Shown: one piece after another, positions 24,071-37,151 of the stretch
Numbering within the stretch: position 1 is the first letter of the stretch
Layout of the letters: each line of letters begins with the position of its first letter
Assembly (NCBI RefSeq): GCF_052857255.1
Contig: NC_135504.1
Location: 147,648,121-147,712,120, forward strand
Length of the DNA stretch: 64,000 nt
Source: Amblyomma americanum
Lineage: Eukaryota > Arthropoda > Arachnida > Ixodida > Ixodidae
Direction of reading: 5' to 3'
Position numbers and translations under genes: made by a program
The notes under the pieces: model-generated
Databases searched by the model: none
What the model was told of the DNA's origin: nothing
The model's input: only the letters and a program-made list of their open reading frames with translations

Positions 24071-25525
24071 TTGTTTCGTTGTATTAAGCACGAATACATG
24101 CTTTTCGCGCAGTTATACGACGCGTATCACATGGACACTTGTAAAACCGATGTGTTCAGATCTAGCTCGATTTGGTCTAAAACAGCTTGTTTCGTTGTAT
24201 TAAGCACGAATACATGCTTTTCGCGCAGTTCTAAGAGAAAAAGTTTTGACGCCTATCACACGGACACTTGTAAAACCGATGTGTTCAGATCTAGCTCGTT
24301 TTGGTCTAAAACAGCTTGTTTCGTTGTATTAAGCACGAATACATGCTTTTCGCGCAGTTATAAGTGAAAAAGTTTTGACGCGTATCAAAGGAACACTTGC
24401 AAAACCGATGTGTTGTGATTTAGGTCGTTTCGGTCTAAAACAGCTTGTTTCGTTGTATTAAGCACGAATACATGCTTTTCGCGCAGTTGTGAGAAAAAGT
24501 TTTGACGCGTGTCACAGGGACACTTGTAAAACCGATGTGTTCAGATCTAGCTCGTTTTGGTCTAAAACAGTTTGTTTGTGATTTAGCTCGTTTCGGTCTA
24601 AACAGCTTGTTTCGTTGTATTAAGCAAGAATACATGCTTTTCGAGCAGTCACAAGAGAAAAGTTTGGACGCGTGTCACAGGGACACTTGTAAAACCGATG
24701 TGTTCAGATTTACCTCGTTTCGGTCTAAAACAGCTTTTTTCGTTGGATTAAGCAAGAATACATGCTTTTCGCGCAGTTATAAGAGAAAAAATTTTGACGC
24801 GTATCAGAGGAAGACTTGTAAAACCGATGTGTTCAGATCTAGCTCGTTTCGGTCTAAAACAGCTTGTTTCGTTGTATTAAGCACGAATACATGCTCTTAG
24901 CGCAGTTATAAGAGAAAAAGTTTCGACGCGTATCACATGGACACTTGAGAAACCGATGTGTTCAGATCTAGCTCATCTCGGTCTAAAACAGCTAGTTTCG
25001 TTTTATTAAGCAAGAATACATGCTTTTCGCGCAGTTATAAGGGAAAAAGTTCTGACGCGTATTAGAGGGACTTGTAAAACCGATGTGTTCAGATTTAGCT
25101 CATCTCGGTCTAAAACAGCTTGTTTCGTTGTATTAAGCACGAATACATGCTTTTCGCGCAGTTATAAGAGAAAAAGTTTTGACGCCTATCACATGGACAC
25201 TTGTAAAACCGATGTGTTCAGATCTAGCTCGTTTTGGTCTAAAACAGCTTGTTTCGTTGTATTTATCAAGAATACAATGCTTTTCGCGCAGTTATAAGAG
25301 AAAAAGTTTTGACGCGTTTCACAGGGACACTTGTAAAACCGATGTGTTCAGATTTAGCTCGTTTCGGTCTAAAACAACTTGTTTCGTTGTATTAAGCACG
25401 AATACATGCTTTTCGCGCAGTTATAAGAGAAAAAGTTTTGACGCGTATCACGTGGATACTTGTAAAACCGATGTGTTAAGATATAGCTCGTTTTGGTATA
25501 AAACCTCTTGTTTCGTTGTTTTAAG
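24071..25525. repeat. 2.34-kb subunit, second (shortened) copy in U1
   Basis: Follows 21734 onward up to about 25.52 kb. There a monomer reading TTTTAAGCACGAATACGTGC replaces TTTTAAGCAAGAGTACGTGC, and three monomers are skipped relative to the first copy (23.19-23.58 kb). It carries the rare CTTTTCGAGCAGTCAC variant near 24640, which also marks the second copies near 33680, 42200, 49996 and 59038. Confidence 0.82.
24499..24661 (+). repeat. Extended 163-bp monomer
   Basis: Same duplication as at 22162 but with an additional TTTG (CAGTTTGTTTGTGATTT). This longer form is also seen near 31268, 33609, 42131, 45119, 47585, 49926, 56633, 58967 and 61955. The two forms explain the 2337 against 2341-bp subunit lengths. 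Confidence 0.85.
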
Positions 25526-28500
25526 CACGAATACGTGCTTTTCGCGTAGTTATAGAAGAAAAAGTTTTGACGCGTATCAGAGGAAAACTTTAAAACCGAT
25601 GTGTTGTGATTTAGCTTGTTTCGGTCTAAAACAGCTTGTTTCGTTGTATTAAGCAAGAATACATGCTTTTCGCGCAGTTATAAGAGAAAAAGTTTTGACG
25701 CGTGTCACAGGGACACTTGTAAAACCGATGTGTTCAGATTTATCTCGTTTCGGACTAAAACAGCTTGTTTCGTTGGATTAAGCACGAATACATGCTTTTC
25801 GCGCAGTTATAAGAGAAAAAATTTTTGACGCGTATCACATGGACACATTTAAAACCGATGTGTTCAGATTTAGCTCGTTTCGGTCTAAAACAACTTGTTT
25901 CGTTGTATTAGGCACGAATACATGCTTTTAGCGCAGTTATAAGAGAAGAAGTTTTGAAGCGTATCACATGGACACTTGTAAAACCGATGTGTTCAGATAT
26001 AGGTCGTTTTGGTCTAAAACAGCTTGTTTCGTTGTATTAAGAACGAATACATGCTTTTCGCGCAGTTATAAGAGAAAAAGTTTCGACGCGTATCACATGG
26101 ACACTTGTAAAACCGATGTGTTCAAATCTAGCTCGTTTTGGTCTAAAACAGCTTGTTTCGTTGTATTAAGCAAGAATACAATGCTTTTCGTGCAGTTATA
26201 GGAGAAAAAGTTTTGACGCGTTTCACAGGGACACTTGTAAAACCGATGTGTTCAGATTTAGCTCGTTTCGGTCTAAACCAACTTGTTTCGTTGTATTAAG
26301 CACGAATACATGCTTTTCGCGCAGTTATAAGAGAAAAAGTTTTGACGCGTATCACGTGGATACTTGTAAAACCGATGTGTTTAGATATATATAGCTCGTT
26401 TTGGTATAAAACCGCTTGTTTCGTTGTTTTAGGCAAGAATACGTGCTTTTCGCGTAGTTATAGAAGAAAAAGTTTTGACGCGTTTCACAGGGACACATTT
26501 AAAACCGATGTGTCTAGATTTAGCTCGTTTCGGTCTAAAACAGCTTGTTTCGTTGTATTAAGCACGAATACATGCTTTTCGCGCAGTTATAAGAGAAAAA
26601 GTTTTGACGCCTATCCCATGGACACTTGTAAAACCGATGTGTTCAGATCTAGCTCGTTTTGGTCTAAAACAGCTTGTTTCGTTGTATTAAGCAAGAATAC
26701 AATGCTTTTCGCGGAGTTATAAGAGAAAAAGTTTTGACGCGTTTCACAGGGACACTTGTAAAACCGATGTGTTCAGATTTAGCTCGTTTCGGTCTAAAAC
26801 AACTTGTTTAGTTGTATTAAGCACGAATACATGCTTTTCGCGCACTTATAAGAGAAAAAGTTTTGACGCGTATCACGTGGATACTTGTAAAACCGATGTG
26901 TTTAGATATAGCTCGTTTTGGTATAAAACCGCTTGTTTCGTTGTTTTAGGCAAGAATAAGTGCTTTTCGCGTAGTTATAGAAGAAAAAGTTTTGACGCGT
27001 TACACAGGGACACTTGTAAAACCGATGGTTCAGATTTTGCTCGTTTCGGTCTAAGACAGCTTGTTTCGTTGTATTAAGCACGAATACATGCTTTTAGCGC
27101 AGATATAAGAGAAAAAGTTTTGACGCGTATCACATGGACACTTGTAAAACCGATGTGTTCAGATCTAGCTCATCTCGGTCTAAAACAGCTTGTTCCGTTG
27201 TAATAAGCACGAATACATGCTTTTCGCGCCGTTATAAGAGAAAAAGTTTTGACGCGTGTCACAGGGACACTTGTAAAACCGATGTGTTCAGATTTAGCTC
27301 GTTTCGGTCTAAAACAACTTGTTTCGTTGTATTAAGCACGAATACGTGCTTTTCGCGCAGTTATAAGAGAAAAAGTTTTGACGCGTATCACGTGGATACT
27401 TGTAAAACCGATGTGTTTAGATATAGCTCGTTTTGGTATAAAACAGCTTGTTTCGTTGTTTTAAGCACGAATACGTGCTTTTCGCGTAGTTATAGAAGAA
27501 AAAGTTTTGACGCGTATCAGAGGAAAACTTTCAAACCGATGTTTTGTGATTTAGCTCGTTTCGGTCTAAAACAGCTTGTTTCGTTGTATTAAGCAAGAAT
27601 ACATGCTTTTCGCGCAGTTATAAGAGAAAAAGTTTTGACGCGTGTCACAGGGACACTTGTAAAACCAATGTGTTCAGATTTAGCTCATCTCGGTCTAAAA
27701 CAGCTTGTTTCGTTGTATTAAGCACGAATACATGCTTTTCGCGCAGTTATAAGAGAAAAAGTTTTGATGCATGTCACAGGGACACTTGTAAAACCGGTGT
27801 TCAGATTTACCTCGTTTCGGACTAAAACAGCTTGATTCGTTGGATTAAGCACGAATACATGCTTTTCGCGCAGTTATAAGAGAAAAAAGTTTTGACGCGT
27901 ATCACATGGACACATTTAAAACCGATGTTTTCAGATTTAGCTCGTTTCGGTCTAAAACAGCTTGTTTCGTTGTATTAAGCAAGAATACATGCTTTTCGCG
28001 CAGTTTTAAGAGAAAAAGATTTGACGCGTTTCACAGGCACACTTGTAAAACCGATGTGTTCAGATTTAGCTCGTTTCGGTCTAAAACAACTTGTTTCGTT
28101 GTATTAAGCACGAATACATGCTTTTCGCGCAGTTATAAGAGAAAAAGTTTTGACGCGTGTCACAGGGACACTTGTAAAACCGATGTGTTTAGATATAGCT
28201 CGTTTTGGTATAAAACAGCTTGTTTCGTTGTTTTAGGCAAGAATACGTCCTTTTCGCGTAGTTATAGAAGAAAATATTCTTACGCGTATTAGAGGGACTT
28301 GTAAAACCGATGTGTTCAGATTTAGCTCATCTCGGTCTAAAACAGCTTGTTTCGTTGTATTAAGCACGAATACATGCTTTTCGCGCAGTTATAAGAGAAA
28401 ACGTCTTGACGCGTATCAGAGGAACACTTGTAAAACCGATGTGTTGTGATTTAGCTCGTTTCGGTCTAAAACAGCTTGTTTCGTTGTATTAAGCACGAAT

Positions 28501-28531
28501 ACATGCTTTTAGCGCAGTTATAAGAGAAAAA

Positions 28532-28625
28532 GTTTTGACGCGTATCACATGGACACTTGTAAAACCGATGTGTTCAGATCTAGCTCATCTCGGTATACAT
28601 GCTTTTCGCGCAGTTATAAGAAAAA
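28532..28625 (+). repeat. Truncated 94-bp monomer
   Basis: Same deletion allele; marks the start of U2. Confidence 0.9.
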
Positions 28626-30769
28626 GTTTTGACGCGTGTCACAGGGACACTTGTGAAACCGATGTGTTCAGATTTACCTCGTTTCGTTCTAAAACAGCCT
28701 GTTTCGTTGGATTAAGCACGAATACATGATTTTCGCGCAGTTATAAGAGAAAAAGTTTTGACGCATATCACCTGGACACTTGTAAAACCGATGTGTTCAT
28801 ATATAGCCTGTTTTGGTCTAAAACAGCTTGTTTCGTTGTATTAAGCACGAATACATGCTTTTCGCGCAGTTATAAGAGAAAAAGTTCTCACGCGTGTCAC
28901 AGGGACACTGTAAAACCGATGTGTTCAGAGTTACCTCGTTTCGGTCTAAAACAGCTTGTTTCGTTGGATTAAGCACGAATACATGCTTTTCGTGCAGTTA
29001 TAGGAGAAAAAGTTGATGCGTATTACATGGACACTTGTAAAACCGATCTGTTCAGATCTAGCACGTTTTGGTCTAAAACAGCTTGTTTCGTTGTATTAGC
29101 ACGAATACATGCTTTTCGCGCAGTTATAAGAGAAAAAGTTTTGACGCGTGTCACAGGGACACTTGTAAAACCGATGTGTTCAGACTTACCTTGTTTCGTT
29201 GTATTAAGCCCGAATACAAGCTTTTCGCGCAGTTATAAGAGAAAAAAGTTTTGACGCGTATCACATGGACACTTGTAAAACCGATGTGTTCAGATCTAGC
29301 TCGTTTTGGTCTAAAACACCTTGTTTGTGATTTACTCGTTTCGGTCTAAACAGCTTGTTTCGTTGGATTAAGCAAGAATACATGCTTTTCGCGCAGTCAC
29401 AAGAGAAAAAGTTTTGACGCGTGTCACAGGAACACTTGTAAAACCGCTGTGTTCAGATTTACCTCGTTTCTGTCTAAAACAGCTTTTTTCGTTGGATTAA
29501 GCAAGAATACATGCTTTTCGCGCAGTTATAAGAGAAAAAATTTTGACGCGTATCACATGGACACTTGTAAAACCGATGTGTTCAGATCTAGCTCTTTTTG
29601 GTCTAAAACAGCTTGTTTCGTTGTATTAAGTACGAATACAACCTTTTCGCGCAGTTATAAGAGAAAAAGTTTTGACGCGTATTACATGGACACTTTTAAA
29701 ACCGATGTGTTCAGATATAGCTCATCTCGGTCTAAAACAGCTAGTTTCGTTGTATTAAGCACGAATACATGCTTTTCGCGCATTTATAGAAAACGTTTTG
29801 ATGCGTATTAGAGGGACACTTGTAAAACCGATGTGTTCAGATTTAGCTCATCTCGGTCTAAAACAGCTTGTTTCGTTGTATTAAGCACGAATACATGCTT
29901 GTCGCGCAGTTATAAGAGAAAAAGTTTTGACGCGTATCAGAGGAACACTTGTAAAACCGATGTGTTGTGATTTAGCTCGCTTCGGTCTAAAACAGCTTGT
30001 TTCGTTGTATTAAGCACGAATACAAGCTTTTCGCGCAGTTATAAGAGAAAAAGTTTTGACACGTATCAGAGGAACGCTTGTAAAACCGATGTGTTGTGAT
30101 TTAGCTCGTTTCGGTCTAAAACAGCTAGTTTTGTTGTTTTAAGCACGAATACGTGCGTTTTCGCGCAGTTATAAGCAAAAGTCTTGACGCGTATCACATG
30201 GACACTTGTAAAACTGATGTGTTCAGATTTACCTCGTTTCGGTCTAAAACAGCTTGTTTCGTTAGATTAAGCACGAATACATGCTTTTCGTACTGTTATA
30301 GAAGAAAACGTTTTGACGCCTATTAGAGGGACACTTGTAAAACCGATGTGTTCAGATTTAGCTCATCTCGGTCTAAAACAGCTTGTTTCGTTGTATTAAG
30401 CACGAATACATGCTTTTCGCGCAGTTATAAGAGAAAAAGTTTTGACGCGTATCAGAGGAACACTTGTAAATCCGATGTGTTGTGATTTAGCTCGCTTCGG
30501 TCTAGAACAGCTTGTTTCGTTGTATTAAGCACGAATACATGCTTTTCGCGCAGTTATAGAAGAAAACGTTTTGACGCCAATTAGAGGGACACTTGTAAAA
30601 CCGATGTGTTCAGATTTAGCTAATCTCGGTCTAAAACAGCTTGTTTCGTTGTATTAAGCACGAATACATGCTTTTCGCGCAGTTATAAGAGAAAAAGTTT
30701 TGACGCGTATCAGAGGAACACTTGTAAAACCGATGTGTTGTGATTTAGCTCGCTTCGGTCTAAAACAAC

Positions 30770-33110
30770 TTGTTTCGTTGTATTAAGCACGAATACATGC
30801 TTTTCGCGCAGTTATACGACGCGTATCACATGGACACTTGTAAAACCGATGTGTTCAGATCTAGCTCGATTTGGTCTAAAACAGCTTGTTTCGTTGTATT
30901 AAGCACGAATACATGCTTTTCGCGCAGTTCTAAGAGAAAAAGTTTTGACGCCTATCACACGGACACTTGTAAAACCGATGTGTTCAGATCTAGCTCGTTT
31001 TGGTCTAAAACAGCTTGTTTCGTTGTATTAAGCACGAATACATGCTTTTCGCGCAGTTATAAGTGAAAAAGTTTTGACGCGTATCAAAGGAACACTTGCA
31101 AAACCGATGTGTTGTGATTTAGGTCGTTTCGGTCTAAAACAGCTTGTTTCGTTGTATTAAGCACGAATACATGCTTTTCGCGCAGTTGTGAGAAAAAGTT
31201 TTGACGCGTGTCACAGGGACACTTGTAAAACCGATGTGTTCAGATCTAGCTCGTTTTGGTCTAAAACAGTTTGTTTGTGATTTAGCTCGTTTCGGTCTAA
31301 ACAGCTTGTTTCGTTGTATTAAGCAAGAATACATGCTTTTCGCGCAGTCACAAGAGAAAAAGTTTGGACGCGTGTCACAGGGACACTTGTAAAACCGATG
31401 TGTTCAGATTTACCTCGTTTCGGTCTAAAACAGCTTTTTTCGTTGGATTAAGCAAGAATACATGCTTTTCGCGCAGTTATAAGAGAAAAAATTTTGACGC
31501 GTATCAGAGGAAGACTTGTAAAACCGATGTGTTCAGATCTAGCTCGTTTCGGTCTAAAACAGCTTGTTTCGTTGTATTAAGCACGAATACATGCTCTTAG
31601 CGCAGTTATAAGAGAAAAAGTTTCGACGCGTATCACATGGACACTTGAGAAACCGATGTGTTCAGATCTAGCTCATCTCGGTCTAAAACAGCTAGTTTCG
31701 TTGTATTAAGCAAGAATACATGCTTTTCGCGCAGTTATAAGGGAAAAAGTTCTGACGCGTATTAGAGGGACTTGTAAAACCGATGTGTTCAGATTTAGCT
31801 CATCTCGGTCTAAAACAGCTTGTTTCGTTGTATTAAGCACGAATACATGCTTTTCGCGCAGTTATAAGAGAAAAAGTTTTGACGCCTATCACATGGACAC
31901 TTGTAAAACCGATGTGTTCAGATCTAGCTCGTTTTGGTCTAAAACAGCTTGTTTCGTTGTATTTATCAAGAATACAATGCTTTTCGCGCAGTTATAAGAG
32001 AAAAAGTTTTGACGCGTTTCACAGGGACACTTGTAAAACCGATGTGTTCAGATTCAGCTCGTTTCGGTCTAAAACAACTTGTTTCGTTGTATTAAGCACG
32101 AATACATGCTTTTCGCGCAGTTATAAGAGAAAAAGTTTTGACGCGTATCACGTGGATACTTGTAAAACCGATGTGTTAAGATATAGCTCGTTTTGGTATA
32201 AAACCTCTTGTTTCGTTGTTTTAAGCAAGAGTACGTGCTTTTCGCGTAGTTATAGAAGAAAAAGTTTTGACGCGTTTCACAGGGACACATTTAAAACCGA
32301 TGTGTCTAGATTTAGCTCGTTTCGGTCTAAAACAGCTTGTTTCGTTGTATTAAGCACGAATACATGCTTTTCGCGCAGGTATAAGAGAAAAAAGTTTTGA
32401 CGCGCATCACATGGACACATTTAAAACCGATGTGTTCAGATTTAGCTCGTTTTGGTCTAAAACAACTTGTTTCGTTGTATTAAGCACGAATACGTGCTTT
32501 TCGCGCAGTTATAAGAGAAAAAGTTTTGACGCGTATCACGTGGATACTTGTAAAACCGATGTGTTTAGATATAGCTCGTTTTGGTATAAAACAGCTTGTT
32601 TCGTTGTTTTAAGCACGAATACGTGCTTTTCGCGTAGTTATAGAAGAAAAAGTTTTGACGCGTATCAGAGGAAAACTTTAAAACCGATGTGTTGTGATTT
32701 AGCTCGCTTCGGTCTAAAACAGCTTGTTTCGTTGTATTAAGCAAGAATACATGCTTTTCGCGCAGTTATAAGAGAAAAAGTTTTGACGCGTGTCACAGGG
32801 ACACTTGTAAAACCGATGTGTTGTGATTTAGCTCGCTTCGGTCTAAAACAGCTTGTTTCGTTGTATTAAGCACGAATACATGCTTTTCGCGCAGTTATAG
32901 AAGAAAACGTTTTGACGCCAATTAGAGGGACACTTGTAAAACCGATGTGTTCAGATTTAGCTCATCTCGGTCTAAAACAGCTTGTTTCGTTGTATTAAGC
33001 ACGAATACATGCTTTTCGCGCAGTTATAAGAGAAAAAGTTTTGACGCGTATCAGAGGAACACTTGTAAAACCGATGTGTTGTGATTTAGCTCGCTTCGGT
33101 CTAAAACAAC
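30770..33110. repeat. 2341-bp subunit, first copy in U2
   Basis: Equivalent of 21734-24070 with the longer CAGTTTGTTTGTGATTT form near 31268, hence 2341 bp. It is followed by a second copy from 33111 that is cut short by the 33.9-kb deletion. Confidence 0.82.
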
Positions 33111-33902
33111 TTGTTTCGTTGTATTAAGCACGAATACATGCTTTTCGCGCAGTTATACGACGCGTATCACATGGACACTTGTAAAACCGATGTGTTCAGA
33201 TCTAGCTCGATTTGGTCTAAAACAGCTTGTTTCGTTGTATTAAGCACGAATACATGCTTTTCGCGCAGTTCTAAGAGAAAAAGTTTTGACGCCTATCACA
33301 CGGACACTTGTAAAACCGATGTGTTCAGATCTAGCTCGTTTTGGTCTAAAACAGCTTGTTTCGTTGTATTAAGCACGAATACATGCTTTTCGCGCAGTTA
33401 TAAGTGAAAAAGTTTTGACGCGTATCAAAGGAACACTTGCAAAACCGATGTGTTGTGATTTAGGTCGTTTCGGTCTAAAACAGCTTGTTTCGTTGTATTA
33501 AGCACGAATACATGCTTTTCGCGCAGTTGTGAGAAAAAGTTTTGACGCGTGTCACAGGGACACTTGTAAAACCGATGTGTTCAGATCTAGCTCGTTTTGG
33601 TCTAAAACAGTTTGTTTGTGATTTAGCTCGTTTCGGTCTAAACAGCTTGTTTCGTTGTATTAAGCAAGAATACATGCTTTTCGAGCAGTCACAAGAGAAA
33701 AAGTTTGGACGCGTGTCACAGGGACACTTGTAAAACCGATGTGTTCAGATTTACCTCGTTTCGGTCTAAAACAGCTTTTTTCGTTGGATTAAGCAAGAAT
33801 ACATGCTTTTCGCGCAGTTATAAGAGAAAAAATTTTGACGCGTATCAGAGGAAGACTTGTAAAACCGATGTGTTCAGATCTAGCTCGTTTCGGTCTAAAA
33901 CA

Positions 33903-33936
33903 GCTTGTTTCGTTGTATTAAGCACGAATACATGCT
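33903..33936. other. Four-monomer deletion junction in U2
   Basis: Across this shared stretch (CTTGTTTCGTTGTATTAAGC and following) the match shifts from the 24.87-kb position of U1 to the 25.39-kb position, removing 514 bp. The rare ATGCTCTTAGCGCAG variant that follows in U1 is missing. The product monomer is normal in length, which points to unequal crossing-over between homologous monomers. Confidence 0.8.
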
Positions 33937-36900
33937 TTTCGCGCAGTTATAAGAGAAAAAGTTTTGACGCGTATCACGTGGATACTTGTAAAACCGATGT
34001 GTTAAGATATAGCTCGTTTTGGTATAAAACCTCTTGTTTCGTTGTTTTAAGCACGAATACGTGCTTTTCGCGTAGTTATAGAAGAAAAAGTTTTGACGCG
34101 TATCAGAGGAAAACTTTAAAACCGATGTGTTGTGATTTAGCTTGTTTCGGTCTAAAACAGCTTGTTTCGTTGTATTAAGCAAGAATACATGCTTTTCGCG
34201 CAGTTATAAGAGAAAAAGTTTTGACGCGTGTCACAGGGACACTTGTAAAACCGATGTGTTCAGATTTATCTCGTTTCGGACTAAAACAGCTTGTTTCGTT
34301 GGATTAAGCACGAATACATGCTTTTCGCGCAGTTATAAGAGAAAAAATTTTTGACGCGTATCACATGGACACATTTAAAACCGATGTGTTCAGATTTAGC
34401 TCGTTTCGGTCTAAAACAACTTGTTTCGTTGTATTAGGCACGAATACATGCTTTTAGCGCAGTTATAAGAGAAGAAGTTTTGAAGCGTATCACATGGACA
34501 CTTGTAAAACCGATGTGTTCAGATATAGGTCGTTTTGGTCTAAAACAGCTTGTTTCGTTGTATTAAGAACGAATACATGCTTTTCGCGCAGTTATAAGAG
34601 AAAAAGTTTCGACGCGTATCACATGGACACTTGTAAAACCGATGTGTTCAAATCTAGCTCGTTTTGGTCTAAAACAGCTTGTTTCGTTGTATTAAGCAAG
34701 AATACAATGCTTTTCGTGCAGTTATAGGAGAAAAAGTTTTGACGCGTTTCACAGGGACACTTGTAAAACCGATGTGTTCAGATTTAGCTCGTTTCGGTCT
34801 AAACCAACTTGTTTCGTTGTATTAAGCACGAATACATGCTTTTCGCGCAGTTATAAGAGAAAAAGTTTTGACGCGTATCACGTGGATACTTGTAAAACCG
34901 ATGTGTTTAGATATATATAGCTCGTTTTGGTATAAAACCGCTTGTTTCGTTGTTTTAGGCAAGAATACGTGCTTTTCGCGTAGTTATAGAAGAAAAAGTT
35001 TTGACGCGTTTCACAGGGACACATTTAAAACCGATGTGTCTAGATTTAGCTCGTTTCGGTCTAAAACAGCTTGTTTCGTTGTATTAAGCACGAATACATG
35101 CTTTTCGCGCAGTTATAAGAGAAAAAGTTTTGACGCCTATCCCATGGACACTTGTAAAACCGATGTGTTCAGATCTAGCTCGTTTTGGTCTAAAACAGCT
35201 TGTTTCGTTGTATTAAGCAAGAATACAATGCTTTTCGCGGAGTTATAAGAGAAAAAGTTTTGACGCGTTTCACAGGGACACTTGTAAAACCGATGTGTTC
35301 AGATTTAGCTCGTTTCGGTCTAAAACAACTTGTTTAGTTGTATTAAGCACGAATACATGCTTTTCGCGCACTTATAAGAGAAAAAGTTTTGACGCGTATC
35401 ACGTGGATACTTGTAAAACCGATGTGTTTAGATATAGCTCGTTTTGGTATAAAACCGCTTGTTTCGTTGTTTTAGGCAAGAATAAGTGCTTTTCGCGTAG
35501 TTATAGAAGAAAAAGTTTTGACGCGTTACACAGGGACACTTGTAAAACCGATGGTTCAGATTTTGCTCGTTTCGGTCTAAGACAGCTTGTTTCGTTGTAT
35601 TAAGCACGAATACATGCTTTTAGCGCAGATATAAGAGAAAAAGTTTTGACGCGTATCACATGGACACTTGTAAAACCGATGTGTTCAGATCTAGCTCATC
35701 TCGGTCTAAAACAGCTTGTTCCGTTGTAATAAGCACGAATACATGCTTTTCGCGCCGTTATAAGAGAAAAAGTTTTGACGCGTGTCACAGGGACACTTGT
35801 AAAACCGATGTGTTCAGATTTAGCTCGTTTCGGTCTAAAACAACTTGTTTCGTTGTATTAAGCACGAATACGTGCTTTTCGCGCAGTTATAAGAGAAAAA
35901 GTTTTGACGCGTATCACGTGGATACTTGTAAAACCGATGTGTTTAGATATAGCTCGTTTTGGTATAAAACAGCTTGTTTCGTTGTTTTAAGCACGAATAC
36001 GTGCTTTTCGCGTAGTTATAGAAGAAAAAGTTTTGACGCGTATCAGAGGAAAACTTTCAAACCGATGTTTTGTGATTTAGCTCGTTTCGGTCTAAAACAG
36101 CTTGTTTCGTTGTATTAAGCAAGAATACATGCTTTTCGCGCAGTTATAAGAGAAAAAGTTTTGACGCGTGTCACAGGGACACTTGTAAAACCAATGTGTT
36201 CAGATTTAGCTCATCTCGGTCTAAAACAGCTTGTTTCGTTGTATTAAGCACGAATACATGCTTTTCGCGCAGTTATAAGAGAAAAAGTTTTGATGCATGT
36301 CACAGGGACACTTGTAAAACCGGTGTTCAGATTTACCTCGTTTCGGACTAAAACAGCTTGATTCGTTGGATTAAGCACGAATACATGCTTTTCGCGCAGT
36401 TATAAGAGAAAAAAGTTTTGACGCGTATCACATGGACACATTTAAAACCGATGTTTTCAGATTTAGCTCGTTTCGGTCTAAAACAGCTTGTTTCGTTGTA
36501 TTAAGCAAGAATACATGCTTTTCGCGCAGTTTTAAGAGAAAAAGATTTGACGCGTTTCACAGGCACACTTGTAAAACCGATGTGTTCAGATTTAGCTCGT
36601 TTCGGTCTAAAACAACTTGTTTCGTTGTATTAAGCACGAATACATGCTTTTCGCGCAGTTATAAGAGAAAAAGTTTTGACGCGTGTCACAGGGACACTTG
36701 TAAAACCGATGTGTTTAGATATAGCTCGTTTTGGTATAAAACAGCTTGTTTCGTTGTTTTAGGCAAGAATACGTCCTTTTCGCGTAGTTATAGAAGAAAA
36801 TATTCTTACGCGTATTAGAGGGACTTGTAAAACCGATGTGTTCAGATTTAGCTCATCTCGGTCTAAAACAGCTTGTTTCGTTGTATTAAGCACGAATACA

Positions 36901-37057
36901 TGCTTTTCGCGCAGTTATAAGAGAAAACGTCTTGACGCGTATCAGAGGAACACTTGTAAAACCGATGTGTTGTGATTTAGCTCGTTTCGGTCTAAAACAG
37001 CTTGTTTCGTTGTATTAAGCACGAATACATGCTTTTAGCGCAGTTATAAGAGAAAAA

Positions 37058-37151
37058 GTTTTGACGCGTATCACATGGACACTTGTAAAACCGATGTGTT
37101 CAGATCTAGCTCATCTCGGTATACATGCTTTTCGCGCAGTTATAAGAAAAA
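37058..37151 (+). repeat. Truncated 94-bp monomer
   Basis: Same deletion allele; marks the start of U3. Confidence 0.9.

Larger units (their letters stand above)
19496..28531. repeat. Long HOR C, unit U1 (9036 bp)
   Basis: Unit boundaries are set, arbitrarily, at the first base of the 94-bp truncated monomer, which recurs at 28532, 37058 and 53889. Offsets of 9036 hold for many landmarks (20413 to 29449, 21734 to 30770). It contains two 2.34-kb subunits (from 21734 and 24071). Diagnostic variants distinguishing it from U2, U3a and U4 are CACGTGGATAC near 20905, ACGTACCAGAGG near 21025, GCTCATCTCGG near 21593, GATTTAGCTCG near 23011 and CACGAACACATG near 23830. Confidence 0.88.
28532..37057. 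repeat. Long HOR C, unit U2 (8526 bp)
   Basis: Aligns to U1 at 9036-9040 up to about 33.9 kb, then at 8526 (25616 to 34142, 27134 to 35660). The 514-bp loss equals four monomers and is placed at about 33903-33936, where a monomer joins the left part of the U1 monomer near 24.87 kb to the right part of the one near 25.39 kb. Distinguishing variants are GCTAATCTCGG near 30620 and GATTCAGCTCG near 32051. Confidence 0.88.
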
